Notes: generated from the letters alone by a model not told the origin. A DNA stretch of 64,000 bases from JACNKJ01 sp964344565 (GCA_964344565.1 CAYFNT010000007.1:89577-153576), one strand, 5' to 3'; numbered from the stretch's first letter, positions 51,510-60,673 are shown. Translations and numbers: made by a program.

Positions 51510-51545
51510 GAAAGCCCCCGGCCAATGAGCCGGGGGCTTTCTTGT
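51510..51545. terminator. Bidirectional terminator between the 51489 and 51568 genes
   Basis: GAAAGCCCCCGGC (51510-51522) and GCCGGGGGCTTTC (51529-51541) form a perfect 13-bp stem with a 6-nt loop. Either strand ends in a T-rich stem base (CTTTCTTG on the plus strand, CTTTCACATG on the minus strand), so it can serve both convergent genes. Confidence 0.92.
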
Positions 51546-51567
51546 TCCCGTTCAGGTTCGGGTTGAC

Positions 51568-54105
51568 CTAGTAGGTCTCCGCTCCATCGTAGATCGAGAA
51601 AGGTTCCATCATCATGATGGGTTCGCCGTCGGCGTTTTTGATCGCCTGCAGGTACTCCCACTCGCGATCGCTGAAGTACTGGCCGGTGGGATTGGCCGCG
51701 GCCTCGAGGGTTTCCTTCTCAACGCCGAGCAACGAAGGCGCGAACATGCCGAAGTCGAAGTTGCCCAGGCCGGGCCCTTCGACGATCCGCACCGGCATGT
51801 CCGGATCGATTCCCGCGGCGTCCTTGGCCATCTGCAGCGCGAGCCAGAGTCCGCCGAGTTCGTCGACCAGGCCGTTGTCCTTGCCGTCGATGCCGCTCCA
51901 GACGCGTCCCTGGGCGACTTCGGCCACGGCGTCCACTTCCATGTCGCGCCCTTCGGCCACCTGTTCCAGGAAGTCCTGGTAGAGGGCCTTGATGGCGTAC
52001 TCGGTGCGCTCCAGTTCCGCCTCGTTCTTGGGACGGTGAGGCAGCGTACCGATCAGCGGAAGATTGATGCCGCGATAGATGTCAGAGTGGCTTCCGCGCT
52101 GGGTGCCGTGGTAGCTCATGCCGAGCTTCTCGCCCACGCGCTTGTCCCAGATATGTCCGCTGATCACGCCGATGGAACCGGTGATGGTCAGGGGCGAGGC
52201 GACGATCTTGTCGCTGTGCATGCTGATCCAGTAGCCGCCCGAAGCCGCCACGAATCCCTGGGACACGATGACCGGCTTCTCTTCCATGGTCTTCTTCAGC
52301 TCGCGGGCCACCAGGTCGCTGGGCAGCGGATCGCCGCCGGGCGAGTCGGCGCGCAGCACCACGGCCTTCACGCGATGGTCCTCGCGGACCTTGCGGATCT
52401 TCTTGGAGAGCAGACGACCCTTGATGCCCGTGTCCATGGCGCATCCGCCCTCGGCGTAGAGCAGGGCGATCTTGGGGGTCAGACCCCAGTGCTCGTCGCG
52501 CCAGACGGGATCGCCGCGCAGGCCGGCGAGCTGGGTGGCGGTCATGTCGCCGGTGTCCCGCATCTCGATCTCGTCGATGTTCTCCTTCATGTCGTGCCAG
52601 TCGCCGAGCTTGTCCACGAAGCCCAGCTCCAGGGCCTCGGCGGGAAGCAGCTCGCCGTATTCCTCGACGGCCTTGTCCCAGGTCTCGCGGCTCATGCCGC
52701 GGGACTCGATGGCGTAGGCGACGCAGGTCTCGTACCAGTCCTCGAGGAGGGCCTCGGTCTGCTCGCGCTGTCCCTGGGAGGGAGCGTTGCGCGAAAGGGT
52801 CTCGGCGGCCGACTTGAACTTGAAGTAGCGGTGCTCCTGGAAGCCCACGCCCAGCTTGTCGAGGGTGTCGGCCATGTAGGTTCCGCCGAAGGCGAGACCC
52901 TTCACGTCGAGGTCGCCCTGGGGATCCATCCAGAGCTCATCAGCCACGCTGGCCAGCAGGTAGCCGAAGAGACCCACGCGGTCGATGTAGATGACGACCT
53001 TCTTGCCCTCGGCGCGCAGGCCGGCGAGCTGGTCGCGCAGTTCCAGGATCTTCTCGGGGTCCGCGCCGAAGCCGGACAGGTTCAACACCACGCCCTCGGT
53101 CTTGGGATTCTCGGCGTAGCGGTTGATCTGGTCGAGCATCCCGCGGAAGGTGCGGCCGTCGTCGAACCAGGCGAAGCGGCGATAGGGAAGTCCGCCCTTC
53201 ATCTCGATTTCGGGATACTTGGCGCCCTGCCAGCTGAAGGGAAGGATGCTGCCCTTGCGGCCGTCCTCGACGATGTAGGTGCCGCCGGTGAATTCGGTGG
53301 CCATGTCGCCCCCGTCGTTCAGGCGCTCGCCCATGTCGGCGATGTAGGCGTTGCGGTCGCCGCCGCCGAAGCTGAGCTGCAGGCCGAGGCTAAAGGAGCT
53401 CACGTCGGCGTCGTAGCCGGTCAGGTTGTAGCGTCCGCTGATACTCAGGCCGGGCAGGGCCATGATCTCGGCGCCGAAGCCGTAGTTCAGGCGGTACTCG
53501 TCGTCGCCGCCTTCGGGATTATCGTAGGGCGAATAGAGGGCGTCGCCGAAGAGGGTCACGCGAGGTCCGAAGGGACGCAGGCCCAGGTCGGCCATGTAGT
53601 TTCCTTCGGCCCACTTGTGGTTCACGTCGGCCGCCATGCCCATGCTGAAGTAGCGGCTGCGCTTGATCATGCCCATGTTCCAGCGGTCGTTGTTCTCGAC
53701 GCCTTCGGGGGTGAGCACGTCGTCCATCCAGTTATAGGTGATGCCGAAGCCGCCGCTCTCGTCGCCGCCCGCGAATCCGAGGGTCCAGTTCTGGATGCGG
53801 TCGTCATCGATGCCCGGGAAGTTCTGATAGGCGAAGGCGATGTTCTCGCCCGAACCGATGTAGGTGAAGCCCAGGTCGCTGAACTCTTCGGTGTCGTCGG
53901 GGTGGCTGATGGCCAGGTAGGTGCCTCCGCTGCCCTGGACCACCCAGGCGGCGGGATTGACCAGGCCCGCGCCCAGGCTTCCCGATGAACTCGGCGAGTT
54001 CACGAAGTAGCTGCTGCCGAGACTCGCCCAGGCGGCGCCCCCGGTCATCAAAATCAATGTGGGAACCAGGATCGCCAGCGCCCTGGACAGATTCAGTCTC
54101 GTCAT
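51568..54105 (-). CDS. Signal peptide peptidase SppA-like (S49) protease fused to an N-terminal beta-barrel-like domain
   Basis: This 845-residue protein has a signal peptide (AILVPTLILMTGGAAWA). Residues about 28-250 are Gly/aromatic-rich beta strands of outer-membrane type (FTYIGSGENIAFAYQNF; LGFAGGDESGGFGITYNW; LSISGRYNLTGYDADVSSFSLGLQLSFGGG). The rest is a double S49 protease: the Lys of RYFKFKSAAETL in the first half and the Ser of VSQGFVAASGGYWISMHSDKIVASPLTITGSIGV in the second. Normal SppA is an inner-membrane enzyme of about 600 residues, so this one probably works at the outer membrane. Confidence 0.88.
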   Translation of the reverse strand: MTRLNLSRALAILVPTLILMTGGAAWASLGSSYFVNSPSSSGSLGAGLVNPAAWVVQGSGGTYLAISHPDDTEEFSDLGFTYIGSGENIAFAYQNFPGIDDDRIQNWTLGFAGGDESGGFGITYNWMDDVLTPEGVENNDRWNMGMIKRSRYFSMGMAADVNHKWAEGNYMADLGLRPFGPRVTLFGDALYSPYDNPEGGDDEYRLNYGFGAEIMALPGLSISGRYNLTGYDADVSSFSLGLQLSFGGGDRNAYIADMGERLNDGGDMATEFTGGTYIVEDGRKGSILPFSWQGAKYPEIEMKGGLPYRRFAWFDDGRTFRGMLDQINRYAENPKTEGVVLNLSGFGADPEKILELRDQLAGLRAEGKKVVIYIDRVGLFGYLLASVADELWMDPQGDLDVKGLAFGGTYMADTLDKLGVGFQEHRYFKFKSAAETLSRNAPSQGQREQTEALLEDWYETCVAYAIESRGMSRETWDKAVEEYGELLPAEALELGFVDKLGDWHDMKENIDEIEMRDTGDMTATQLAGLRGDPVWRDEHWGLTPKIALLYAEGGCAMDTGIKGRLLSKKIRKVREDHRVKAVVLRADSPGGDPLPSDLVARELKKTMEEKPVIVSQGFVAASGGYWISMHSDKIVASPLTITGSIGVISGHIWDKRVGEKLGMSYHGTQRGSHSDIYRGINLPLIGTLPHRPKNEAELERTEYAIKALYQDFLEQVAEGRDMEVDAVAEVAQGRVWSGIDGKDNGLVDELGGLWLALQMAKDAAGIDPDMPVRIVEGPGLGNFDFGMFAPSLLGVEKETLEAAANPTGQYFSDREWEYLQAIKNADGEPIMMMEPFSIYDGAETY

Positions 54106-54271
54106 GCGAACCCCCTCGAAAAGGTTGTGGGTGTTGAATCGAGCCCACTACGGCCCAACGCGGAGCCGGTTTCGCCCCTCGACGGCCCATTCCGCCCGAA
54201 GGGAAGGGCACAGACTAGCGCTCCGGCGCGACAGTGGCAAGGGCCGGGGGATCTATCTGAAAACAGGGAGC

Positions 54272-55513
54272 TTATTGGGCTTCGGCGGATTCCCGAAGCT
54301 CGCCCAGGGCCGGCGAGTCCTCCAGGGAGGGGCGGCTCGCAAGTCGATTCAGGTAGGGCAGGGCCACCTCGAAGAAGGCCGCAGCCTCCAGATCGGCCTG
54401 GCCGGGGGCGCCATCGGCGCGGCGGTTTTCCCAGAGCATGTTGCCCTCGAGGGCGTAGCCCGGCGGTATCGCGTGCACCGCCAGGGGGCACTGGTGGCAG
54501 TAGTAGTCGGCGGCGTCGTACTTCTCGTTCTGCCCGGTGCGAACGATCATGTTGTGGGCGCAGAAGCCGGGCGCGGCCGACTCCTCGAAGGACAGCGAGA
54601 CGCCGCAGGCCCCGCAGTCGGCGATGAGGTTGTCGGCGAGTGTCGCGGCGGGCTTGCCCTTACCCGCGCTCCACACCGAGATGCCCCAGGTGCGCATGCT
54701 CTCGATGACGTTCTCGCGGGCCTCGCCCCGGGCGTCCACGAAGAAGCCGATGCCCTTCCAGTAGTTGGCGATGCGGTTGCGACGCACGGTGGCCTTGGCG
54801 TCCCAGGTCACGCCGATGCCCACGCCGCGTCCGCCGCCGACGGCGCGGCCGGCGCCGTCCACGCCGTCGATGAGATTGTCCTCGATGAGGGCCGTGGCGC
54901 CGCGGTAGAGCGCGATGCCGTCCCAGGAATTGCGCAGGATTCGGTTGTGATGGATGTCCAGCTCGGCGCCTTCGCGGCCGGCGATGCCGACGACGCCCAC
55001 TATAATGGAGTCGACCAGGGTGGAGTCGCCCAGGTTCTCGGTGATGTCGCAGTGGAAGACGCTGAGCCGGCTGCGCCGGGCGAGCACCGCCGCGCTGGTG
55101 GCGTCGGGATCGATGTCGCGCCTGCCGCCGGTGACCTCCACGTTGCCCAGGGCGCAATCTTCGCAGTCTTCGAAGAGCAGACCGTAGCCGGCGTTGGTAA
55201 TGAAGCGGGCCTTGCTCTTTCCGTGCTCGCCGAGGATGGCGATGTTGCGGCCCGAGATCTTCCAGCCGAGGGTGGCCTCGGCGGTCTGGGTGGAATCTTC
55301 GCAGTTGCCGCAACTGGGGTCGGTGTAGTGGCTGGGGATGAGTTCGTAATCGCCGGGGGTGAGCACGAGTACCGTGGAATCGGGAAGGCTGCCGTCAGGC
55401 TGGATCAGGTTGCCCACGCGGAAGTGGAAGTTCTCGGGCGTAAGGCGATAGGTCTTGGCCGCCGCGGGCAGCGCGACGAGGCAAATCAGTAGGGCGAGCT
55501 GGATCCTGCGCAT
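54272..55513 (-). CDS. Secreted right-handed beta-helix protein (NosD-like)
   Basis: This 413-residue protein has a signal peptide (MRRIQLALLICLVALPAAA). Beta-helix turns follow, such as VEVTGGRRDIDPDATSAAVLARRSRLSVFHCDITENLGDSTLV, LDIHHNRILRNSWDGIALYRGATALIEDNLIDG and ATVRRNRIANYWKGIGFFVDARGEARENVIESMRTWGISVW. The fold is shared with periplasmic NosD and carbohydrate-active proteins. It has no FlgD-like or W-S tail. ATG 55513 follows GGAGG; a longer upstream start lacks a signal. A palindrome lies upstream at 55567-55582. Confidence 0.82.
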   Translation of the reverse strand: MRRIQLALLICLVALPAAAKTYRLTPENFHFRVGNLIQPDGSLPDSTVLVLTPGDYELIPSHYTDPSCGNCEDSTQTAEATLGWKISGRNIAILGEHGKSKARFITNAGYGLLFEDCEDCALGNVEVTGGRRDIDPDATSAAVLARRSRLSVFHCDITENLGDSTLVDSIIVGVVGIAGREGAELDIHHNRILRNSWDGIALYRGATALIEDNLIDGVDGAGRAVGGGRGVGIGVTWDAKATVRRNRIANYWKGIGFFVDARGEARENVIESMRTWGISVWSAGKGKPAATLADNLIADCGACGVSLSFEESAAPGFCAHNMIVRTGQNEKYDAADYYCHQCPLAVHAIPPGYALEGNMLWENRRADGAPGQADLEAAAFFEVALPYLNRLASRPSLEDSPALGELRESAEAQ

Positions 55514-55566
55514 TTCGACCTCCGGCGAGAGCGGAGTATAGCCGCGAGGCTCCTGGGGATCCAGGA

Positions 55567-55582
55567 TTGTACACATGTACAA
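55567..55582. promoter_or_regulatory. Palindromic candidate operator
   Basis: TTGTACACATGTACAA is a perfect 7-2-7 inverted repeat in the gap between the BNR-repeat gene and the beta-helix gene, 54 bp before the latter's start codon. It looks like a dimeric repressor site; no regulator is assigned. Confidence 0.4.
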
Positions 55583-55602
55583 GATCGTTGGAATCGTTCC
55601 CC

Positions 55603-56862
55603 TTACTTCATGAGCACGAGCTTCTGTGAACTCCAGTCCTCGCCGGTGCTGAAGCGAGCCAGAAACACGCCGGAAGCCAGGCCCTCGGCGCTCCAGGGGA
55701 ACTCGTGGATTCCCGCGCCGAGTTCGCCGCGAAAGACTTCGTCCACACGGCGGCCGCTGAGATCGAAGACTTCGATCGCGACGACGTCCGCGAAGTCCAA
55801 GGTGAAACTCAAGGTCGTCTTCGGATTGAATGGATTGGGCCAGGCCGTCAGTTCGCCGGGGAAGTTCGCGGGATTATCTTCCACGCCCGTCGGCTCGGGC
55901 TGCGGCGCTCGCTTCCCCACCTGGACGCCACCTGTCTTGAAGAACCAGCCATCGTGGCAGACGAGGGTGCCGAAGGCCGCGCCGTAGCTGTCCAGATTGC
56001 CGTTCCAGTTCACCCAGTTCACCAGATCGTGGCTGAGCCAGATGCTGTCGCCGCCGTAGCCGCTGGAATCGCCGATGGCCAGCAGGCCGCCGTCGGTGAT
56101 GGCCATGGCGTTGACGTTGTCGTCGGTGGGCAGGGTCGTGACCTGCGCCCAGCTGTCGCCGAAGTCGGTGCTCGAGTAGAAGGTGCCGTCGCCGCCCATG
56201 TTGTAGACGCAGACCAGCAGTTGATCCTGCCAGTAGATCTCCGAGCAGATGTAGGATGAGTTCAGGGGCGCGCCCACCTCGACCCAGCTCGCGCCGAGGT
56301 CGTCCGAGCGCCACATGGTGCCGCCGTTGATCTCGTGGCCGCTGGCGAAGAGGCGGCCTTCCTCCGCGAAGATCTTCCAGATGGTATCGGCGCCGGGCAC
56401 TTCGATGGGCGTCCAGCTCAGTCCGTAGTCGTCGCTTCGACGCATGCCGCCGCCGTAGAAAACTCCGAAGATGCTCGAAGCGATGGCGCAGAGGTCGCTG
56501 ATGCGCCCCTCCTGCACGGGAGTCGCTTCCCAGGGCTGCCACTGGCCGTCCACGCGTTGGGAGCGGAAGTTGAAATCGCCGAAGCCGTCGCGGCTCATGA
56601 TGAACCAGTCGTCGACGATGAGCATGTCCCAGATCGGCGAGTAGTCCTCTTCGAGGCCGCCGGCGATCTCGGTCCAGCTGTCACCGTAGTCGGTGCTGCC
56701 GTAGACCTTGCTCATCATGCCTCCGGCGTAGAGCATGTCGTCGCCGGACATGAATATCTCGATGTTGTCGAAGGTCCCGGGGTTGGGAACGTTCTCCCAG
56801 ACCAGGGCCTGGCCGGTCGAGACCAGGGCGAGGCCGAACACCAATATCAGTAGACGCTTCAT
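55603..56862 (-). CDS. Secreted BNR/YCF48-like propeller protein with FlgD-like sorting domain
   Basis: This 419-residue protein has a signal peptide (MKRLLILVFGLALVSTGQA). Repeated Asp-box-type propeller motifs follow (STDYGDSWTEIAGG; RSDDYGLSWTPIEV; RSDDLGASWVEVG; SSTDFGDSWAQV). The sorting domain has LTAWPNPFNPKTTLSFTLDFADVVAIEVFDLSGRRV ... GLASGVFLARFSTGE ... KLVLMK. It is expected on the cell surface; a binding or glycosidase-like role is possible, but no catalytic residues are recognised. ATG 56862 follows GGGAGAG. Confidence 0.85.
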   Translation of the reverse strand: MKRLLILVFGLALVSTGQALVWENVPNPGTFDNIEIFMSGDDMLYAGGMMSKVYGSTDYGDSWTEIAGGLEEDYSPIWDMLIVDDWFIMSRDGFGDFNFRSQRVDGQWQPWEATPVQEGRISDLCAIASSIFGVFYGGGMRRSDDYGLSWTPIEVPGADTIWKIFAEEGRLFASGHEINGGTMWRSDDLGASWVEVGAPLNSSYICSEIYWQDQLLVCVYNMGGDGTFYSSTDFGDSWAQVTTLPTDDNVNAMAITDGGLLAIGDSSGYGGDSIWLSHDLVNWVNWNGNLDSYGAAFGTLVCHDGWFFKTGGVQVGKRAPQPEPTGVEDNPANFPGELTAWPNPFNPKTTLSFTLDFADVVAIEVFDLSGRRVDEVFRGELGAGIHEFPWSAEGLASGVFLARFSTGEDWSSQKLVLMK

Positions 56863-57070
56863 CTCACTCTCCCGCATGGTTGCGATAACCCGTAGATTCT
56901 AGCATTTCCCGGATCCACGGAAAAGGGAAATCCTCGGTAACCCATTGAAATTTAACAGGATACGCGAGTCGGAAATCCGGTATCGAGACGGGCGGCGAAA
57001 CCCTTGGCGGACTTGTCCTTATTAATCCGGCGCGTCGGCGGGCGCGTCTCCCCGAATCAAGGATCGACAG

Positions 57071-57313
57071 ATGTCTTCCAAGAAAATCGACGTGGAAATG
57101 AGCAGCCGCTTCAAGTGCCCAAAGTGTCAGGCCCAGGGCGCCAAAGTGGATCGGCTGGCCTTCACCGGCGCGGGCATCTCGCGCTTCATCGACCTGCAGC
57201 ACATGCGCTTCATGAGCGTGTCCTGCCTCAACTGCGGTTATACGGAAATGTACAACCTGGGCTTGCTCGAAGGCAGCGACACACTGGGCGACATCCTCGA
57301 CATCATTCTGGAA
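57071..57313 (+). pseudogene. Zinc-ribbon nucleic-acid-binding-like protein, 3' end lost
   Basis: AAGGA precedes ATG 57071. The reading frame encodes the small Zn-ribbon (DUF2082-like) family: SRFKCPKCQAQGAKVDRLAFTGAGISRFIDLQHMRFMSVSCLNCGYTEMYNLGLLEGSDTLGDILDIILE. This type normally stops within a few residues of this point. Here no stop occurs, and the frame runs on to 57517 through Arg/Ser/Ala-rich sequence that is an out-of-frame reading of the next gene. The genuine coding part therefore ends about 57313, at an abrupt junction with an MliC-like gene in another frame. Confidence 0.65.
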
Positions 57314-57315
57314 CG

Positions 57316-57870
57316 GTGCTCCATTACGAGGGCGAGGAATGCGAGCTGCCGCGGGTGGTGTCGGCATCCGGCGAGAAATTCAGCGACGGACACTTCACCC
57401 TCTGGCTCAAGGGCAACGAGGCCACCCTCTGGATCGGCGAGCGCAAGGTGCACGAGGCCTGCGGCGAGAAAGCGGCCCTCAGCCTGCGCGAACAGCGCAT
57501 GCTCCGCCTGCCCGTGAGATCCTTCACCGAACTGGAAACGGCCTGGTTCAACGAACACCTGTCCGGCGCCGCCGCACGCGGGGAAACCTGGACCCTCGAT
57601 CCCGTGCAGGCGGCCATGCGATACATCGACGCGCCAAGCGCGGCCTACGAGAGCGTCACCTGTTCCAAATCCCCCATCGAGCGGCCGACTTACGCGACGG
57701 TCACGGTGATCCGCGGCTGGTTCGCCGACGACTCCCTGCGCGCCACATGGCATCAGTTCGAGATGGAGCGGCTGGACTTCGGGCGATGGACCCTCACGAG
57801 CGCGCGCCGCGCCTACAACTGCCAGCGAGGCCGCCAGACTGAATTCTTCGCCGCCGACCTCTGTCCTTAA
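57316..57870 (+). pseudogene. MliC-like (lysozyme-inhibitor domain) protein, 5' end lost
   Basis: The frame from GTG 57316 encodes 184 residues without signal peptide or ribosome-binding site. Its start, VLHYEGEECELPRVVSASGEKFSDGHFTLWLKGNEATLWIGERKVHEAC, matches the second half of MliC/C-type lysozyme inhibitor domains (LPRVVSASG, FWxKGxEA, terminal Cys). A further 130 residues end in CQRGRQTEFFAADLCP, with no family recognised. MliC proteins are periplasmic and need a signal peptide, so the N-terminus is missing. Together with the truncated zinc-ribbon gene, this suggests a deletion fusing two genes, or an assembly error. Confidence 0.6.
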
Positions 57871-57888
57871 TGTGTCCGGGAGGATGAA

Positions 57889-58509
57889 GTGCCGAGACTC
57901 AACCCCTTCACCAATCGCTCGAACTGGGGACTCTTCCTGCTCGAGGTCGGGCTCATCGTCATCGGCGTGCTGCTCGGCATGGCGGTGAACGAGTGGCGCA
58001 TCGAGCGCGCCAACAAGGCCCAGGCTGAGCGTTCGCTCGAACAGATCAAGTCCGAACTGCTCTACAATCGCCAGCAGGTCGAAAGCATCGTGGACTATCA
58101 CACCAGCCTCCGCGATTCGCTGATGAGCATCGCCAATCAGGTATTCATGGGCGAGGTGGACATCAGCTACGAGGATCTGCGCGGCGCCATGCCCAACGGT
58201 TTCAGCGTGCCCTTCCTGCAGCGGTCCGCCTGGGACCTCGCCCATCAGACCGGCGCCACGAGCCACATGGACTACAAGCCGGCGCGGGCCCTGGCCCTCT
58301 ACTACAACTTCCTGGATTTCGTGGAGGGCAAGCTCGAGCGCATATCCGACAATCTCTATTCCGCGACCAGCATGGATCCCGCCTCGGTGAAGGGGCTTAC
58401 CGTTTCTCTCGGGCTGCTCGCCAATGACCTGGTGATCCAGGAGCACGAGGTGCTCGAGTTCACCGACTCGCTGATGGTGCACCTCGCCGACGTGAAGGAA
58501 GCGGAGTAG
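57889..58509 (+). CDS. DUF6090-like single-span membrane protein
   Basis: This 206-residue protein starts at GTG 57889, with GGGAGG upstream. It has one N-terminal membrane helix (WGLFLLEVGLIVIGVLLGMAVNEWRIERAN), then a periplasmic helical region with AERSLEQIKSELLYNRQQVESIVDYHTSLRDSL. The LEVxLIVIGVLLGMxVNEW block is typical of DUF6090-type proteins of unknown function. It lies 18 bp after the MliC-like fragment and ends before a strong bidirectional terminator. Confidence 0.75.
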   Translation: MPRLNPFTNRSNWGLFLLEVGLIVIGVLLGMAVNEWRIERANKAQAERSLEQIKSELLYNRQQVESIVDYHTSLRDSLMSIANQVFMGEVDISYEDLRGAMPNGFSVPFLQRSAWDLAHQTGATSHMDYKPARALALYYNFLDFVEGKLERISDNLYSATSMDPASVKGLTVSLGLLANDLVIQEHEVLEFTDSLMVHLADVKEAE

Positions 58510-58530
58510 CCCTCAACAGGCAGGGTATGA

Positions 58531-58560
58531 AAAAGGGCCGCGGCGAATGCCGCGGCCCTT
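58531..58560. terminator. Bidirectional terminator between the 57889 and 58583 genes
   Basis: GGGCCGCGGC (58535-58544) and GCCGCGGCCC (58549-58558) form a perfect 10-bp stem with a GAAT loop. On the minus strand it is followed by TTTTTCATAC, which serves the 58583-60502 gene; the plus-strand T run is short. Confidence 0.9.
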
Positions 58561-58582
58561 GCTCGTCGCATGAGGAGTGGTG

Positions 58583-60502
58583 CTACTTGCTGAGGACGAG
58601 CTTCTGCACGCTCTGATGCCCGAGCGCCCGGAGTTTCGCGAAGTAGACGCCGCTGGACATGCTCTTGCCGCGGGCGTCCTTGCCTTCCCAGACCACCTTG
58701 TGAGAGCCGGAGCCCTGGTGGGAATCCACCAGCACGGCGATCTCACGGCCGAGCACATCGTGGATGCTCAGGCGCACGGGCCCGTCGGCGTCCAGGCTGT
58801 AACTCAGCTCGGTCTTGGGGTTGAAGGGATTGGGATACGCCGCGTCGAGCTGGTTGGGAGCCGCGGCCGCGGTCTCCTCCACGTCGGTGGCGCCGGCGAT
58901 CACGCAGATGTTGTCGAGTTCGAATTCCTGTCCGCCGACCACGAGCCACTGCACGTTGCCCTCGAGGACCACGATACCGCAGGTGCCGCCACCGCCGCCG
59001 CCCCAGGTGGTCACCGTGCAGGTGACGCCCGGCGCAATGTTGTAAGGCGCGCTGGCGAGATCGCCTTCATAGCGGGTGCCGCCGTTGACTTCCAGGTTCT
59101 CCGCGCCGCCGTAGTCGTTGTACTCGAAGATCACCTTGCTGGTGTAGGGCGTGGCCGCCTGGATGTCGAACCAGAGGTTGATATTGTTGGTCCAGCAGCT
59201 GCGAAGCTCCAGACAGTCGGTGGCGCCGATGATGCGCGCTTCGTAGAAGCCGGTGTAGGCGCCGAGGGTGAACTCGGTGACGCCCACGGGAATAAAGTCC
59301 TCGACGAAGATCATGTCCCCTGGGGAATTGCCGGCCGTCGAGCCCCAGAAGCTGCCCACGGGCTGACTCTCGAAGTTCACGAGGTAGTCGCACTCCTCGG
59401 GGGGATCGCCCTCGTAGACGCAGAGGTTGTCCACCCAGAACTCCTGACCGCCGATGAGCATCTGCTGCACGTCGCCGACGAGGATGACCTGGCCGCAGAT
59501 AGCTCCGCCGACGGTCCACCAGTCAACGGTGCAGGTGACGCCGGGCGCGATATTGAAGGGCGCGCTGAGCAGGTCGCCTTCGTAGCGGGGCGCGCCGTTG
59601 ACCTGCAGGTTTTCCTCGCCACCGTAGTCGCGGAAGTCGATGGTTACCTTGCTCGTGCTCGGAACCGCGGCGCCGATGTCGTAACCCACGTTGATGTTGT
59701 TCAGGCGCATGGTGCGATCGATGAGGCATCCGTCGAAGTCGGTGTCGATGACGGCCTCGTTGAAGCCCACGTAGGCACCGAGGGTGAAGTTGAACAGGTG
59801 CACGGGGATGCCGTCCTCGGCGAAGGCGAAGACGCCGGGCGCGTCGCCGTGCCAGCCACCCCAGGCGGCGCCCACAGGCTGGGTCTCGTGGTCGACGATG
59901 AGATCGCAGGGCTCTTCCTCTTCGGCCATGCGCACGTTGTCGATCCAGAATTCCTGGCCGCCCACGCGGAACTTGTCCACGGGGCCTTCCAGCCAGACGA
60001 CGCCGGCGTGTCCGCCGGGAATGCCCGAGGCGCTCACGTGCATGGTCACGCCGGGGGCGACCATGACGCCGTCGAGGTCCATCATCTGGTAGATCTCATA
60101 CAGCGGTCCGCCGTTGACCTGGATGTTCTCCTCGCCGCCGAGATCGGCGTAGGCGAAGTAGGCGTCGGTGGGCGCGCCGGGCACGCCGCCGAAGTCGAAG
60201 GCCACGCTGATGTTGTTGAGTCTGAGGGTTTGAACATTGCCGAAACCGCTGATGGGAAGATCGATCATGGCTTCGTTAAAACCGGTGTAGGTGCCGAGGT
60301 AGAATTCTTCGACGCTCATGGGAACGCCGTCTTCCACCATGACGACCTCGCCGGGGAAGTTTCCGTAGGGTCCGCCCCACTGGGTGTACAGGGGTTCGTA
60401 GTTGAAGGTCACGACCGCGGCGCTCGCAGGCATCGCAGCGCCCATCACCATCACGAGGGCCAGAAGGCCCGCCAGTTTCTTCAGAACGAACAGGGGTCTC
60501 AT
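58583..60502 (-). CDS. Secreted three-repeat protein with FlgD-like sorting domain
   Basis: This 639-residue protein has a signal peptide (LAGLLALVMVMGAAMPASA). Three homologous domains of about 175 residues follow, each carrying GxYxGFNEAxI, LRLNNI-type, YGGEENLQVNG and a closing VGGQEFWIDN/VGGQEFELDN block. The repeats resemble lectin-like beta-sandwich modules, but I cannot name the family. The C-terminal domain has AYPNPFNPKTELSYSLDADGPVRLSIHDVLGREI ... GVYFAKLR ... KLVLSK. It is predicted to be a surface adhesin or binding protein. Confidence 0.82.
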   Translation of the reverse strand: MRPLFVLKKLAGLLALVMVMGAAMPASAAVVTFNYEPLYTQWGGPYGNFPGEVVMVEDGVPMSVEEFYLGTYTGFNEAMIDLPISGFGNVQTLRLNNISVAFDFGGVPGAPTDAYFAYADLGGEENIQVNGGPLYEIYQMMDLDGVMVAPGVTMHVSASGIPGGHAGVVWLEGPVDKFRVGGQEFWIDNVRMAEEEEPCDLIVDHETQPVGAAWGGWHGDAPGVFAFAEDGIPVHLFNFTLGAYVGFNEAVIDTDFDGCLIDRTMRLNNINVGYDIGAAVPSTSKVTIDFRDYGGEENLQVNGAPRYEGDLLSAPFNIAPGVTCTVDWWTVGGAICGQVILVGDVQQMLIGGQEFWVDNLCVYEGDPPEECDYLVNFESQPVGSFWGSTAGNSPGDMIFVEDFIPVGVTEFTLGAYTGFYEARIIGATDCLELRSCWTNNINLWFDIQAATPYTSKVIFEYNDYGGAENLEVNGGTRYEGDLASAPYNIAPGVTCTVTTWGGGGGGTCGIVVLEGNVQWLVVGGQEFELDNICVIAGATDVEETAAAAPNQLDAAYPNPFNPKTELSYSLDADGPVRLSIHDVLGREIAVLVDSHQGSGSHKVVWEGKDARGKSMSSGVYFAKLRALGHQSVQKLVLSK

Positions 60503-60673
60503 TGTGTCTCCTTTGGATTAGGAATCTCTGGGCATCGTGGAGGCAATGGCAAGGCTAGGGCCAATGGGGTGGCCGTATAAAGTAAAGAAAATTAAAGAGT
60601 TACAGGGTTGCTTATTCCGAATGTTCCTGCGGGATCGCTCGAATCGAGGGAGAGTCTCTAGAATGGAGCGGCG

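Noticed and set aside
57314..57517. The remaining 68 residues of the zinc-ribbon frame as a genuine C-terminal domain.
   Set aside because: They are Arg/Ser/Cys-rich out-of-frame translation of the MliC-like coding sequence, which has the better coding signal.
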